Below are positions 1 through 11,154 of a DNA stretch of 64,000 nucleotides, one piece after another (position 1 is the stretch's first letter; the number at the start of each line of letters is the position of its first letter). Location of the stretch: contig CM035236.1 in the NCBI GenBank assembly GCA_020226215.1, forward strand, positions 1,741,001-1,805,000, in the 5' to 3' direction. Made by a program: the position numbers and the translations under genes. This DNA comes from Sindora glabra. Its lineage: Eukaryota; Streptophyta; Magnoliopsida; Fabales; Fabaceae. The notes beneath the pieces were generated by a model, which searched no databases, was not told the DNA's origin, and worked only from the letters and a program-made list of their open reading frames with translations.

Positions 1-854
1 TCATTTATTTAAAATTTTTTGCTAGTGTTATTATTTTGAAATGAAAAAGTAACATGTTACTATTTAGTCTATAAACAGTAATATATTGCTCTTTGGTAGT
101 TTTGTTTGTTAAGAAAATTATTATAGTACTAGTAGACACCAAAAGAGTTAGGGAGTAAAAGTTTAATATGAGATTCAAATGAATTTAAATTGATAAAAAT
201 GAAATTAAAGTTAAAAAAATAATAAGAAAATGAAGAAAAGTTAAGAAAAGTCTTCAAAAAAGGACTTTTGACATTTGCAAGCACATAAATCTGAAAAAGT
301 TATATAGAAAAAAAAATTCATAAAAAATGGACAATCGAGCATAAAGTTATGATTATTTAAAATTTTTAGTTTAATTTACACGTTTTTTATTAGGTGGACC
401 TCGTCAAATCCAAAATTTCTTATTTTCTATCAAAAGATCATGGAAAGACGAATGAAAATAAACGGTTATATACAAAAATTAGTTAATTAATCATAAAGTT
501 ATACTTTTTTCGAAGTTCCTGATTTATAACCTCGTTCTCGTAGTTGAAAAAGAATATTTTGAGAATATAATAGTAATAATTCATAATAAAATCGATACTT
601 ATTTAAAATAAAAATTAGTGTTAACACTTTTTTTAAAGAAAACTTCCAAAAGCTAGAAGATGATGTAATTTATCATTTTTTAAATCCTTGTTATTGTCAC
701 AGTTAAGGGAGAAAAAAAGTATTTAACATTTTTGAAACAGCAAGATGTAATTTCTAGAGTAAAGTAAGGTGTCTCACCATAACCAGATGAGGAAATTAAA
801 AAATTTTAAAAATAATTTTAAATTGTTTATTATATTTTGAGTCCTTAATTATTA
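1..854. other. AT-rich intergenic sequence, nothing recognised
   Basis: This stretch is AT-rich with no open frame of note, no splice-consistent exon series and no clear repeat structure. I see no gene in it. Confidence 0.6.
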
Positions 855-1006
855 GGGAAATACTATGGTACCCCCAGGGGTTTCAAACCCTGGGTAGTGT
901 GGCGTAATCTCATCCATTGGATGAGATTGCCTAAGTCTTAGGTAATCTCATCCAATCGCCACACCACTCAGGGTTTAGAAACCTTGGGAGCATCTTAGAT
1001 TTTTCC
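855..1006. mobile_element. Foldback MITE-like element, copy A
   Basis: The two ends form an imperfect inverted repeat of about 50 bp. The left arm runs from GGGAAATACTATGG through GTTTCAAACCCTGGG to AGTGTGGCG. The right arm, read in reverse, has AGGAAAAATC, then CCCAAGGTTT, then GTGGTGTGGCG. The centre holds smaller palindromes: 11-bp arms at 906-916 and 918-928, and CCTAAG/CTTAGG at 930-942. The same end sequence recurs near 40.25 kb and 43.5 kb, so this is a dispersed family. There is no coding capacity. The superfamily is not identified and no clean target duplication is seen. Confidence 0.7.
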
Positions 1007-1106
1007 TAATTATTAATTTTTACATTAATAACTAAGATGTACATCTCATATTTAGAGGCAACGTGAGAAATTCCGAAGAGAAAACCTTAAAAGTAAAATA
1101 AGATTA

Positions 1107-1257
1107 TGGGCCATAGTAAGGCCCAATGGATGAGCCCAAATACAAATGAGTCAATTAGAATTACATGCGTTCCGGCCCAAAATAGTCCAACCTAAATACG
1201 AGAGACGATACCAAACCCAGAAACCAAACCAAACATTTATAAGTAGCTTTTAGGGTT
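1107..1257 (+). promoter_or_regulatory. Ribosomal-protein-type promoter of eS10
   Basis: Four site II (TGGGCY or its reverse GGCCCA/AGCCCA) motifs lie at 1107-1112, 1120-1125, 1133-1138 and 1174-1179. They are followed by a TATA-like TTTATAAG at 1236-1243 and a telo-box-like TTTAGGGTT at 1249-1257. Site II plus telo-box is the established arrangement of plant ribosomal-protein promoters, bound by TCP and telo-box-binding factors. It sits 80-230 bp upstream of the eS10 ATG and supports coordinated expression with growth. Confidence 0.75.
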
Positions 1258-1338
1258 GATCGTGGTAACATCGTAGGAGAGGTCGCTGGGAGAGCATTGC
1301 TTCGTTGCAGCAATTGTCTGTAGTTCTACTCGGCAGCA

Positions 1339-2991
1339 ATGGTGCGCATCTACTTCATCTTAGTATTGTTTCTAAAAAAACAATTCTTGTGGAAAACATT
1401 TGGAACAACCAAACTGTTTGCTCAAACCCTCAGTTTCCTTGAATATAATTGTCGTATCATATCGCTGCGACTCAGCGATGGTCGATTTGTTCTAATTTAT
1501 ATGAACTTTATATGTGGCAGATCATTCCAGAGAAGAATCGCCGTGAGATCTCCAAGTACCTCTTTCAAGGTTTTTTTCTTAAAAAACAAAAAAGAGAACA
1601 TCTCCTTGATGTTTAATTTTTGCTTTTGTTATAAATTTTGTGATTTTATTCCTGCAGAGGGAGTTTGCTATGCAAAGAAGGACTACAATCTTGCTAAGCA
1701 CCCAGAGATTGACGTGCTGAATCTACAGGTGATAAAGCTGATGCAGAGCTTCAAGTCAAGGGAGTACGTGCGGGAGACCTTTGCCTGGATGCACTATTAC
1801 TGGTTTCTCACCAATGATGGCATTGAGTTTCTTAGAACTTATCTCAATCTTCCATCCGAAATTGTGCCCGCAACGTTGAAGAAACAAGCCAAGCCCGCTG
1901 GTAGACCATTCGGTGGCCCACCCGGTGATCGCCCAAGGTAGATTTCCTTCCTTCATTTATTTTCGCTGTTCTGTTTTTCCGCATTAAGTTGTTTGTCTGA
2001 CTGTTACTATGGGTTATGTGTGTAGCTTAATCTGTATATGTTCTTGTTGGTTGGAGTAGTATGTTAAGGGACTCGAGCATATTATAATGTCAGTCATGGG
2101 TTTTTTTACAACCTGCTTGCTATTTTTGTGATTTCATGTTTTTTATTGAAGCATGGCTAATGTGCATGATTGTGAAGCAGGGGTCCACGTCGCTTTGAAG
2201 GAGAAAAGAGATTTGGTGACAGGGATGGATACCGTGGAGGTCCTAGAGGACCTGGTGGTGACTTTGGAGATAAGGGGGGAGCTCCTGCTGATTACAGGCC
2301 TTCATTCGGGGTAATGTTAACTATACCGTTTTCATCATGGATGTGTTACCTTATATTTATTAGACAGGTTGTCATACGTTTCATGTGCTCAAAACTTTAT
2401 AGCAGGTTTGCAAGCTTTATTATTTTTTATTAAGCCAAGTTAAAATATGTTGGAAGTTTAAAATTGGAAGTCTTTTTAAACATGAATGCTCTTTTACATT
2501 AGAAAAATCAAGTCTTTTGTACATGCATGAAACTGATGATGCATCTGATTTCCATTCATTTCTACTTATGTTTATGTATGTCAGCAATTATATTTCACGC
2601 CTGAATTTTGATTATTGGGGTTGGATTTGATTTTGGGATTTTGTTTTATTATCTTCCTGTTCTCTTGTCAATCGTCTGTTTTGTTTGCAACTTTTCTAGG
2701 ATTGTTGGGAGGTATTTTTATGATATACATAATTGTGTTCTATTTGGCTCTGGGAGCCAATGTTTTTAAAGCAATATGACTTGTCTTAAAAGAAGAATGT
2801 CCCGACCTGCACATAAGTATGCCCGCAGGTGGCAATATGCAACTTGCTGGAAGCTGGTTCTATTGTAACACGGTACTCCTTTGTTATATGATTGCCTTGA
2901 CGTTCTCTGTTTCAATCTGCAGGGCGGAAGGCCTGGCTTTGGTCGCGGTGCAGGTGGTTATGGAGCAGCAACCAGTTCAAATATTTCCTAA
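1339..2991 (+). CDS. RPS10: 40S ribosomal protein eS10 (RPS10), five coding exons
   Basis: Proposed exons are 1339-1341, 1521-1569, 1658-1937, 2181-2310 and 2923-2991, giving 176 residues, the usual plant length. The first coding exon is only the ATG: a GT follows it immediately and the cag at 1518-1520 precedes the codons for IIPEKNRREIS. The eS10/plectin-type domain fills about residues 3-100 (EYVRETFAWMHYYW, GIEFLRTYLNLPSEIVPATL). A Gly/Arg/Pro-rich tail follows (FGDRDGYRGGPRG, GRPGFGRGAGGYG). The protein belongs to the small ribosomal subunit near the mRNA entry side. Odd points: Leu38 stands where Pro is usual (DVPNLQ), and the last residues (TSSNIS) look atypical. A single open frame from 1339 through the first two introns is chance read-through; the splice model is much better supported. 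Confidence 0.9.
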
Positions 2992-3417
2992 CTATAATGA
3001 CGTCTGATACAAATTTTGCCGCTAGTTTTCTACCCAGAGGAATGAGGTTGTCATTGGAGTTGGTAGTAGTCACAGCCACCCCCTCATTGATCAATCTGAC
3101 ATTTGGCTGTAGTCTTTGGTATTTGCGGAATGAAGATTTTTTTTTTCTTTTTTGGGAAATTTGAAGCGTTTTTGCTAAATACTACCTCCGTCCAGCTTTC
3201 AAATTTGGAGCGTCTAAAATGTTCAATATACACTTAAATGCGAAAAGTTTAATTTTTATAAGATAAGGCTTTTTCTATTTTTTTTCCCCCTCAAGGCAAA
3301 TTCTCGCTCAACAACGGAAAGTTGTTTATGGTTCATATAAAGACATTAAACTTTGTTCGGTTAAAATCTGTTATGTAGCCTAGTGTCATGGATAAGGAAC
3401 TTAATAGTCGAGACATA
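2992..3417 (+). other. 3' flank of eS10
   Basis: This holds the probable 3' UTR and downstream sequence of the eS10 gene. No additional exon or repeat was recognised here. Confidence 0.4.
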
Positions 3418-4784
3418 GGTGATGTTTGATAAATGACTTTTGAATTGATTTTTGACTAGTTGATCAATTTTAGCTGGTTGATAGTTACATTAGTTGTTTG
3501 CTAATTGACATTTTGAATCAGCTCGTAACCTTGAAACAGTCGATTTTTAAAATGTTATAATATGTAGCGTTTTTGAAACAGCTAATGCATATAAAATTAT
3601 GAAATGATTAAAATATCTCTAATAATTTTTCATATTTCTTGCTCTATTGTTATTGGAAAATTCTTTATTTGGCCTTGATCTTCCTGCTTTCTTTCTTGTT
3701 CCTTCATGTCCAGGGTTCATAAATATCTCCAAAGCATTTTGCCTTATGATCTTTCGCACTTAATGCTTTTTATAGTATTAAAATTTGCTTTTTTGTAACC
3801 ATTATTGTATTTTCCAATTTCTACTCAAAGATCAAGCCAACCAAGAAGGAATGTTCTTGTTGTTACTGCGGTGAATTGTTGCGTTTTAACTGCAGGCAGA
3901 TCAAATATGTCGATCGATGAGCACTGGGCGTCGGTCTTTGTCGCAGGTTGTGGGGTCCTATTGAAGGAAGTTTGGCAATAGCTAGTTACAGAGTCCAAAC
4001 TCCTCTGGATGCCTCCGTGTTTCCTAGTGCTAGGGCTTATCTATTTTTTCGGGAAAATGACACCTAGGCAGAGCTTATTTCGGACTGTTCTACATTCTCA
4101 TTTCCATGTACTAGTTATTATATTCTCTAAATATTTAAATTACTAGCACTCTTTGATTTAACATTTTCAAATGAAGAGGTGGATAAATAATTATAATTAA
4201 AAAAATTAGTAATATTTTTTTTGTAATTTAAGAAATATAATAATTAACATCCTTATAAATAAAGGATTGAATATTATATTTATTTTAAAAGTAAAAACTA
4301 ATAAATATTAATGAAATTAATAAAACTTAGAATTTTTAAAATAAAAGTTGCTAAAAATATAAAAAACTTGTATGAGATTACACTAATATGAATTCTTTTT
4401 ACATAAAAATTAAATAATTATAATTATTAATTTTTTATTGATAAATTTATTTACTATAAATATTATATTAATTTAATTTTTTAGAAATATTTAATATATA
4501 ATAATTTATAATATTATATTATTTACAAGAAAATTTATTCTAATAAATAATATATAAGATGTAAAATATTAAAATAAAAAAATATTTAAATAATTTTTAA
4601 AATATATTAATACTTTTATATGTCATTTTACGTATAAATAATTAATTATAAATAACTAATTTTATTAAACATTCTTATTTAAATAGTTCATGCAATTAGG
4701 TGGTCAAATCAGCTAATTAAATCAGTCATCAATTAATTAAATCAGCTAACTGTTACAGCTATTAGTTAATTAGCAAATAAGGTC
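3418..4784. mobile_element. hAT-like TIR element, long diverged copy
   Basis: The left end (GGTGATGTTTGATAAATG) and the right end read in reverse (GACCTTATTTGCTAATT) match the termini of a better-preserved element at 41203-41956. The right 350 bp aligns closely with that copy: TGTCATTTTACGTATAAATA here against TGTCATTTTACATGCAAACA there, followed by repeated AATCAGCTAA motifs. Between about 3650 and 4130 it carries roughly 480 bp absent from the other copy. No transposase is visible and no clear 8-bp target duplication is seen. The right end abuts the LTR of the neighbouring retroelement. Confidence 0.65.
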
Positions 4785-4789
4785 ATATA

Positions 4790-5519
4790 GTGTTTAAACC
4801 TTTATCATTGTAGAAATAAGTTAGTCAACTAATTAATATATCAGTTAAGCTTAACACATCAAACATATTAGTATAGTCATAGTAACGAAAGCACTTATAG
4901 ACAATCAATACACAAAGAAAGGAAATAATAATGTAAAATATATAATGTGAATAAATTTGGACAAACACAAAGAGAATTTGTGATATTGTGATTGAAATGG
5001 GGGTTATTTTTATTATTGATGTAAAGCTTCATTAAAGTGCTTAAAGTTTGCAAGGGATACATTCTGACTCTTAGATTAGTGTTGAACTATCACCAAGGTC
5101 ATTCGGGTATTCCCTTCTTAAAGATAATTTAGATTAGTGCCAAACAACCACCAAAATCACCTAGACATTCTTCCTTTAAAGAAAATTTTAAGTAAAAGCT
5201 TTTCTAATAAAAGTTAATGTATTTTTTTTAAGTTGTCATAAAACTTTTTCATCATGCTTCAAATAAAATTTTCCTACCCAAATACACTGATAAAAAGATA
5301 GAAATTCAAATATCATAATCATATGCTTTGTTACTCATACAGAATAAGTTACTTTGATAAAAAAATATAATAAAAGCTCTAAAATAGGGAGAAATTGGGA
5401 AAATAGTACATAAGTCGATTTGGTCTCAAATTTGGGCCACAAATCTTCCGTTACATGCTTAATTTATTTATCAAGTTTCATCTTAAATAGAACTTGTTTT
5501 CCTATTTATTTAGTTCACA
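4790..5519 (-). repeat. 3' LTR of minus-strand Ty3/gypsy element (left copy)
   Basis: This matches, with many changes and indels, the repeat at 10273-10929: for example GTCAACTAATTAATATA here against GCCAACTAATTAATATA there, then shared blocks through ACATGCTTAATTTA and TATATGCTTTATTC. The outermost 20 or so bases expected at its left end are missing or overwritten where the hAT-like element ends, so the left boundary is approximate. Confidence 0.65.
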
Positions 5520-8275
5520 AGGTCAACTTATGACAATTTTCTCTACTTAAATACTATCAATGTCCTCATTAATGATTCAGTTGGACATAACTTCCATGAG
5601 CATCTTCAATCTACTTATCTTATACTTCTCCTTTAATATTTTTGCTTATCCACATGAGTTTCACCAATAAACAATTTACCTTTAACATCTTAATTAAGAT
5701 CCTTAAAAGGTCTTCAATTTACTTCACTTCAACTCCTCTTTTAGTTAAAGATAAAAAAATGAGCTTGGAACTTGCAAGCTACAAGCAGTTGCAAGTAACT
5801 TATGTGTAGCCCATTTGTCACACTAGTTTATGCAAGCTTCCTACGTTGTTGCAGGCTTTCATCAGTAAACTCGTAGTACCTATGAATGATTGCAATGCTG
5901 CTATGTATCAAAATTAGATTAAAAACTAGTTTGTTACAGAATAATATAGTAAAGTGGCATAGCCAGGTCATACTCTTAATGATCTCTTGATATTACCTAA
6001 TTACTAATAGCATGCAAAAACAAAATACATAATAGAATGCAAAAACAAATATAAAAATAAAATGCAACAAATGTAAACACAATAAATGCAATATGTTGTA
6101 TGAATATTGAATGTGCAGCAATAGAATACAAAACACAAAATATAGGGTTGATCAAATAAAATTGAATTGAATATATTAAACAAAGTAAAATTACAAGGCA
6201 AATAGCAAGAAGAAAATTCAACGTACTAATATAGTCGATTCAAGGAATTGACAAATCTAATTTAGATTAATCATTAATCAATTAGAATTTAACTTTTCTA
6301 ATTAATTCTTCAACTTTAAATTATTTGAAATCTCTATAATAATTAATGAATCCTATACTAGATTTCATCTAAGATTTGATTAATTAATATAAGTTGAATT
6401 AAGTAATCACTACAATCCCTAAACTAGATCAAAATTGATTTGATAATAGAATTTCATTCAATTGAAAAATTAAATTAGAAAATTTCAAATTAATCCCTTA
6501 ATCCTCTGCCTGCCCTTTTGTGAAAATCGTGATTCATTAACCATAATTTAATATCAAAATAGTAAAGGATTAGAAATCATAAAGATAAACATTAATTATA
6601 TCAAATCAATATTTAACATAAGTAACTTTAAGAAATTAATACAAGTAAGAAGGGGAAGAAGAAAATTAATTAAAAAAAGTTAACATTACAATTCATGATC
6701 TTATAATCTAGAAAAGGAGATCCTAAAACTCCTTGAATCAACTCCAAATTTAAACTTCCATTAATAAAAAACAAAGAAACCAAAAAAAAGAAATAAAAGT
6801 TCTGTTGCTAAGTTTGTCTAAAAGTATAAATAATCTAATGAGTTCTTCCTATTTATTTGACATAATTAATTTAAAACCTTACTAAACTTAGACCGTATGT
6901 CTTTTTGAATTACAATAATTGGATTTTTTTTATTTTTAGAAGCCCAAACCCATTTTTAACAAGCCAAACTCTAATAATTATATCAGTAAATTCTTGTAAA
7001 TCTGACTTCTAACTAGTTAGTTTAAGACCACTAAAGCTAGGTAATTTGAGTAATTCATAAATATCAAAGTTGTAGGCTTATATCTTATGAAAATTTGGGT
7101 GTTAGTTCTATATCAATTGAACCTTTATAACTTAAGTTATGGCTAAAAAACAAAGGCGAAATCAGCAAGGATAGAGATATAAACTTCAACTTCTCAGCCA
7201 CATATGACCTCTAAAATGTCTAAATAGAGCTTGGACCAAAATATAAAAGTTGTAGTTTTCTTTTTAAACTTTCTAACAATATAAAGATTGCATTAATCCA
7301 ACATTTAGAGTTCAAGATATAGCTGAAAAATAAAAATAGTATCAAAATTCAACATTAACTAAATAAATTTAAAATATTATAAAAATAATCTAAAATTATA
7401 AAATAAGGCCAATTTTTTGAAATTAAACATATGTAACTTACTAAAAAACATAAAATAAAATAAAATAAAATAATAAATATTTTTCTCATGAATGAACCTA
7501 GTTTTTTTTTAATTTTTAAGTATTTTAAAAAATTTTAATCTAATATACTCCAATATCCAATGATCTAATATAATTGTTTTTAACTTTGCTTAAGTAACTC
7601 ATTATACAAAATAAAAAAAAATCTAATTAACTATTTATAATTTATAAAAAAAAATTTTAACCTAATTTAATTGAATACTTTCTTGAAGATTTTATACCAT
7701 CTACTATATCTAAAATTTGATCTTTTATTTTTATATGTGCTTAATAATATAATTACTTTTATTAAAAAAATAAATAAGAGACAATTTACTTGCTAAATTA
7801 ATCATTTTTGCCTATGAAAAATATAGGCTAAACAAGCAAGCTTTTGTAGCTTGACTTGTCTAACCCATCCTATCTCTTATTACACCCCTACCTCTAATTT
7901 CTTTTTGGCTTGTCTCCCAAAGATTGTTGTTGATGAAGAAAGCTTTTACTTTCATAGCATCTTGAACTCTGGAACATATTTTAAACTCAACTTTGACACT
8001 TGGCTAGTGTTCCCTTATCATGATTAATAAGATTGAACAAATAATCGTCCTTCTTGTTTTAACAACACACACCCATACACTCTAAATTCATTGCCACAAA
8101 TCATCCTTTGTGAGAAAATAATGACATCCTCAAAGCAATATGAACATTAGTAATCGTTACCATAATTTGATCCATGCAACCAGGTAGGTTGACATGCACG
8201 ATTCAAAAATATTTTTAGGCGATTTCCACTTCAATGTTATTTGGATATATACAAGCCTACTAACATCATCATAGG

Positions 8276-8731
8276 ATTCTCCCAAAGAATTTGCCTTACT
8301 TAAAACTTTCCATTAAATGTGGCATCCCATTAGGTGAAGGATCATTATCTCAATCATTATCATGCAAAGAAATACTAGATAGTACTCCACTAATCCGCCA
8401 AACTTATTATGGCACACCCCGATTAGGACCTACTACTTCATATTGTTTGTCATATCACTTATAGGAATTTAGGACCCGAAGTGCCTTGATCCTCACATAA
8501 GATCTTCTCCTAAAGAATTTGCCTTACTTAAAACTTCCCACTAAATGTGGTATCCCATTAGGTGAAGGATCATTCTCTCATTCATTATCATGCAAAGAAA
8601 TATTAGATAGTACTTCACTAATCTACCAAACTTATTATGGCACACCTGATTAAGACGTACTGTTTCATATTGTTTGTGACATTGCTTATAGGAATTTAGG
8701 ACCTGAAGTGCCCCGATCCCCAAATAAGATC
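8276..8731 (-). repeat. 228-bp tandem duplication inside the retroelement
   Basis: Two copies (about 8276-8503 and 8504-8731) are collinear with a constant offset of 228 bp: both contain GAATTTGCCTTACTTAAAAC, CATTAGGTGAAGGATCATT and TTATAGGAATTTAGGACC. They differ by scattered substitutions. On the minus strand they fall just after the gag zinc-knuckle remnant. Confidence 0.85.
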
Positions 8732-8749
8732 CATCATCATTAAAATCTT

Positions 8750-9560
8750 CAGTATCACCTTTATCACTCCTTTGTCCTTTCTCTTGTAATTTGGTTTAGA
8801 GAACACTTAAGGCATACTTTTCTGGGCATTTTGCTACCTTGTCTAGTCTATAATATAAGATACATGACATAATCTTTGACTTCTTGCTATTGTTAGAAGC
8901 TTGAGATGATGCTAATCCCTAGGAGTTGGAAGATGATTTGTTGTTTACTCCTACACTCTTGGACTTACCTTCTTTGTTTGACTAATCGTTATTCTTATCA
9001 GAAGAATTTAAGGCACTATCCTATAAGTTCTTACTAAAAAGGAAACTAATGTTATAGTTACAACAGCACTTTGTTGCAATCATTGCTTTAATGAGGTTTT
9101 GGACTTTTTTTCTTTAAAGTTTCATGGTAGCTTCATGTGAGAGGTCATTGAAAAAGTAAAAGAACTTGTTCTTTTCAAACATATCTCGAACATCCAATTT
9201 TTCAAATAATCTTGAACTAAGCCATTTTGTTTCAAACTAAGCCATGTTGTTACAACATTCATAACTTGCATCTTGTTAAGTAATTAACATTCTTGGAATA
9301 AAAGTGCATTTTTAGCTCTTATTTTAATTATTTCTAAGTATGAATATGACACCTACTTGCTTAAATCTCATGATAAAAGCGCAATCTTAAAAGAATATTG
9401 TGGCTTGGTTGAATTTAAATTTCTCAAGATCTATTCTCGCAACCTGAAAGTATTAATCTATATTAAATAATAAATTCTTAAGTTTTTAAGCATCTTTTTT
9501 TTCCACATATGGCTTAGGTTTAAGGATGTTCACTTTTTCCTTACGTTTTAAGGCATCGCC
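8750..9560 (-). pseudogene. Degenerate gypsy gag, minus strand
   Basis: Conceptual reading of the minus strand, through many stops and frameshifts, gives gag landmarks in the correct order: a KPKPYVEKKDA-like start, then VARIDLEKFKFNQATIFF, then NKFFYFFNDLSHEATMKL and VQNLIKAMIATK. A decayed zinc knuckle ending KVAKCPEKYALSVL follows. These match the known order of Ty3/gypsy gag in plants (capsid, then CCHC box). There is no intact frame. Confidence 0.7.
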
Positions 9561-10259
9561 CCTTAATGGATTATTAACTAAGGCTACCATCATAACCTTT
9601 AATAAAAAAATGTGAGAGAGATAAAAAAAAAATGCTAGGTTATTTATTTGTTTGGCTAATTAAACATAGAGTAGTTCATAAATCTTTTTTTTTCCAATAA
9701 ATGGTTCATTTTTTGAAATGAACTAATCCTCATTTTTTTTTATTTCACACCTCCTAATTCTTCCTTAGTCAAGCTTGAGCAGAATAGTAAAGTAAGTAAA
9801 GTATTAGTAGTATAACTACGTTCAAGAAGAAAAAAGATTTTATTGTTTTTGTTTTTATATATATTATATTTCTAGGCTGCCTATTTTCATTTGAAAAGCC
9901 ATTATAATATCCTTTATTCTATTAAAAAAATCCTTGAAAGCATATTTTAATTCTCTTTAGGTGTTTTCAATTATAACAAACCACTCATTAACTTGTAAAG
10001 CATTGCTACTCCTTAAACCATTGACCTTTTTATTTACTTTAAGAGCCTTAACTCATTGCTCAAAAACTTTTTAATTTTGAGCCCTTAAAAATATTTAGGA
10101 ATCTCTTCAATTTATTTACTTTTTATAACTTTCGCAGCTTCCTTGAAATTTTTAAGTTCATTTTTAATTATTTTAAAATATTTGACATTTATTATCTTCT
10201 TCAACATGATAAGTGTATTTCCAAGAATAACAAAATTTATAAGTGTGATTCAAAGTACA

Positions 10260-10270
10260 CTTTGATACCA
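10260..10270 (-). other. Primer-binding site of the minus-strand gypsy element
   Basis: Minus-strand TGGTATCAAAG is a near match to the canonical TGGTATCAGAG complementary to the 3' end of plant initiator tRNA-Met. It lies 2 bp from the LTR end TATAACA. Confidence 0.75.
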
Positions 10271-10272
10271 AC

Positions 10273-10929
10273 TGTTATAATCTGACAACTTAATAATTAA
10301 GATATTTAAACTTTCACTATTTAAGAAATAAACTAGCCAACTAATTAATATAACACTTAGAATTAATAAACCAAATACACAAGCATAACAAAATTAAAGC
10401 AACCATATAACCATATAAATAATATATATAAATAATAATATATAAAGGAAAACAACAATAATACAAAATATGCATACAAACAAATGCAAACAAATAAAAA
10501 TAATAAAAATTTAAAATATTGTAATTTAAAAAAGAATTATTTCTATTAAAACCTCCTTGCACCTCCCAAGTCTTAAAATAGTATCAATTAATGCCAAATA
10601 GTCACCAAAATCAGTAAAACATTTCCTTTTTAAAAAATATTTTAAATAAAAACCTTCTCTACAAAAATTAACATACTTCATTTAAGTTATTACAAAATTT
10701 TTTTATTATAAATAATTTTTTTTACTAAAATACATTTATGAAAAATTAAAAATTCAAAAATCACAATTATATGATTTACTATTCAGATTAGATAAAAAAA
10801 TCTCAGAAAAAAGAAAAATTAATAAAAATAGTACACGATCCCAAATTTGAACTACAAAATTCCCATTATATGCTTTATTCACAAAACTTTATCTCAAACA
10901 AAACTCATTTACAAGAACAATTTGTAACA
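10273..10929 (-). repeat. 5' LTR of minus-strand Ty3/gypsy element (right copy)
   Basis: The inner boundary is TGTTATAATC at 10273, next to the PBS. The outer boundary is placed at the CA (10928-10929) that gives a TG start on the minus strand (TGTTACAAATTG). It is similar along its length to 4790-5519. Confidence 0.7.
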
Positions 10930-11105
10930 CCTAATCATGCCAATAATCACGTAATTTGAAACACCAAACAATTATTTTAACAATTATTTAATATATGATT
11001 CAGTCCCAATTTACAATAGGTGAAAAGAAGCAGACTAATTGATAACCAAGCCCTCGTTCCAGTGACGAACCACCATACAAATAACACACTAATATGACAA
11101 CAGTG

Positions 11106-11106
<1 letters not shown>

Positions 11107-11137
<31 letters not shown>
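11107..11137. repeat. (TA)n microsatellite in the HSP90 3' flank
   Basis: About 15 TA units lie 18 bp downstream of the HSP90 stop codon, probably within its 3' UTR. Confidence 0.95.
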
Positions 11138-11139
<2 letters not shown>

Positions 11140-11154
11140 CTGAAACACACAAAT

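Larger units (their letters stand above)
4790..10929 (-). mobile_element. Decayed Ty3/gypsy (chromovirus-like) retrotransposon, minus strand
   Basis: Two diverged LTRs flank about 4.75 kb. A primer-binding site for initiator tRNA-Met (TGGTATCAAAG on the minus strand, 10260-10270) sits 2 bp inside the right LTR, fixing the orientation. Degenerate gag lies at about 8.75-9.56 kb. Between 5.5 and 8.2 kb no pol domain could be recognised, so the element is non-functional and probably old. An internal 228-bp tandem duplication lies at 8276-8731. Confidence 0.75.

Noticed and set aside
1339..1941. A 200-residue continuous frame at the eS10 locus
   Set aside because: It reads through two introns; residues 2-60 and a KNKKENISLM-type stretch are not eS10 sequence, while the spliced model restores the conserved N-terminus.
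5997..6221. Hydrophobic minus-strand frames within the 4.8-10.9 kb element
   Set aside because: AT-rich simple sequence translates to Phe/Ile/Leu-rich text by chance; no domain or conserved motif.
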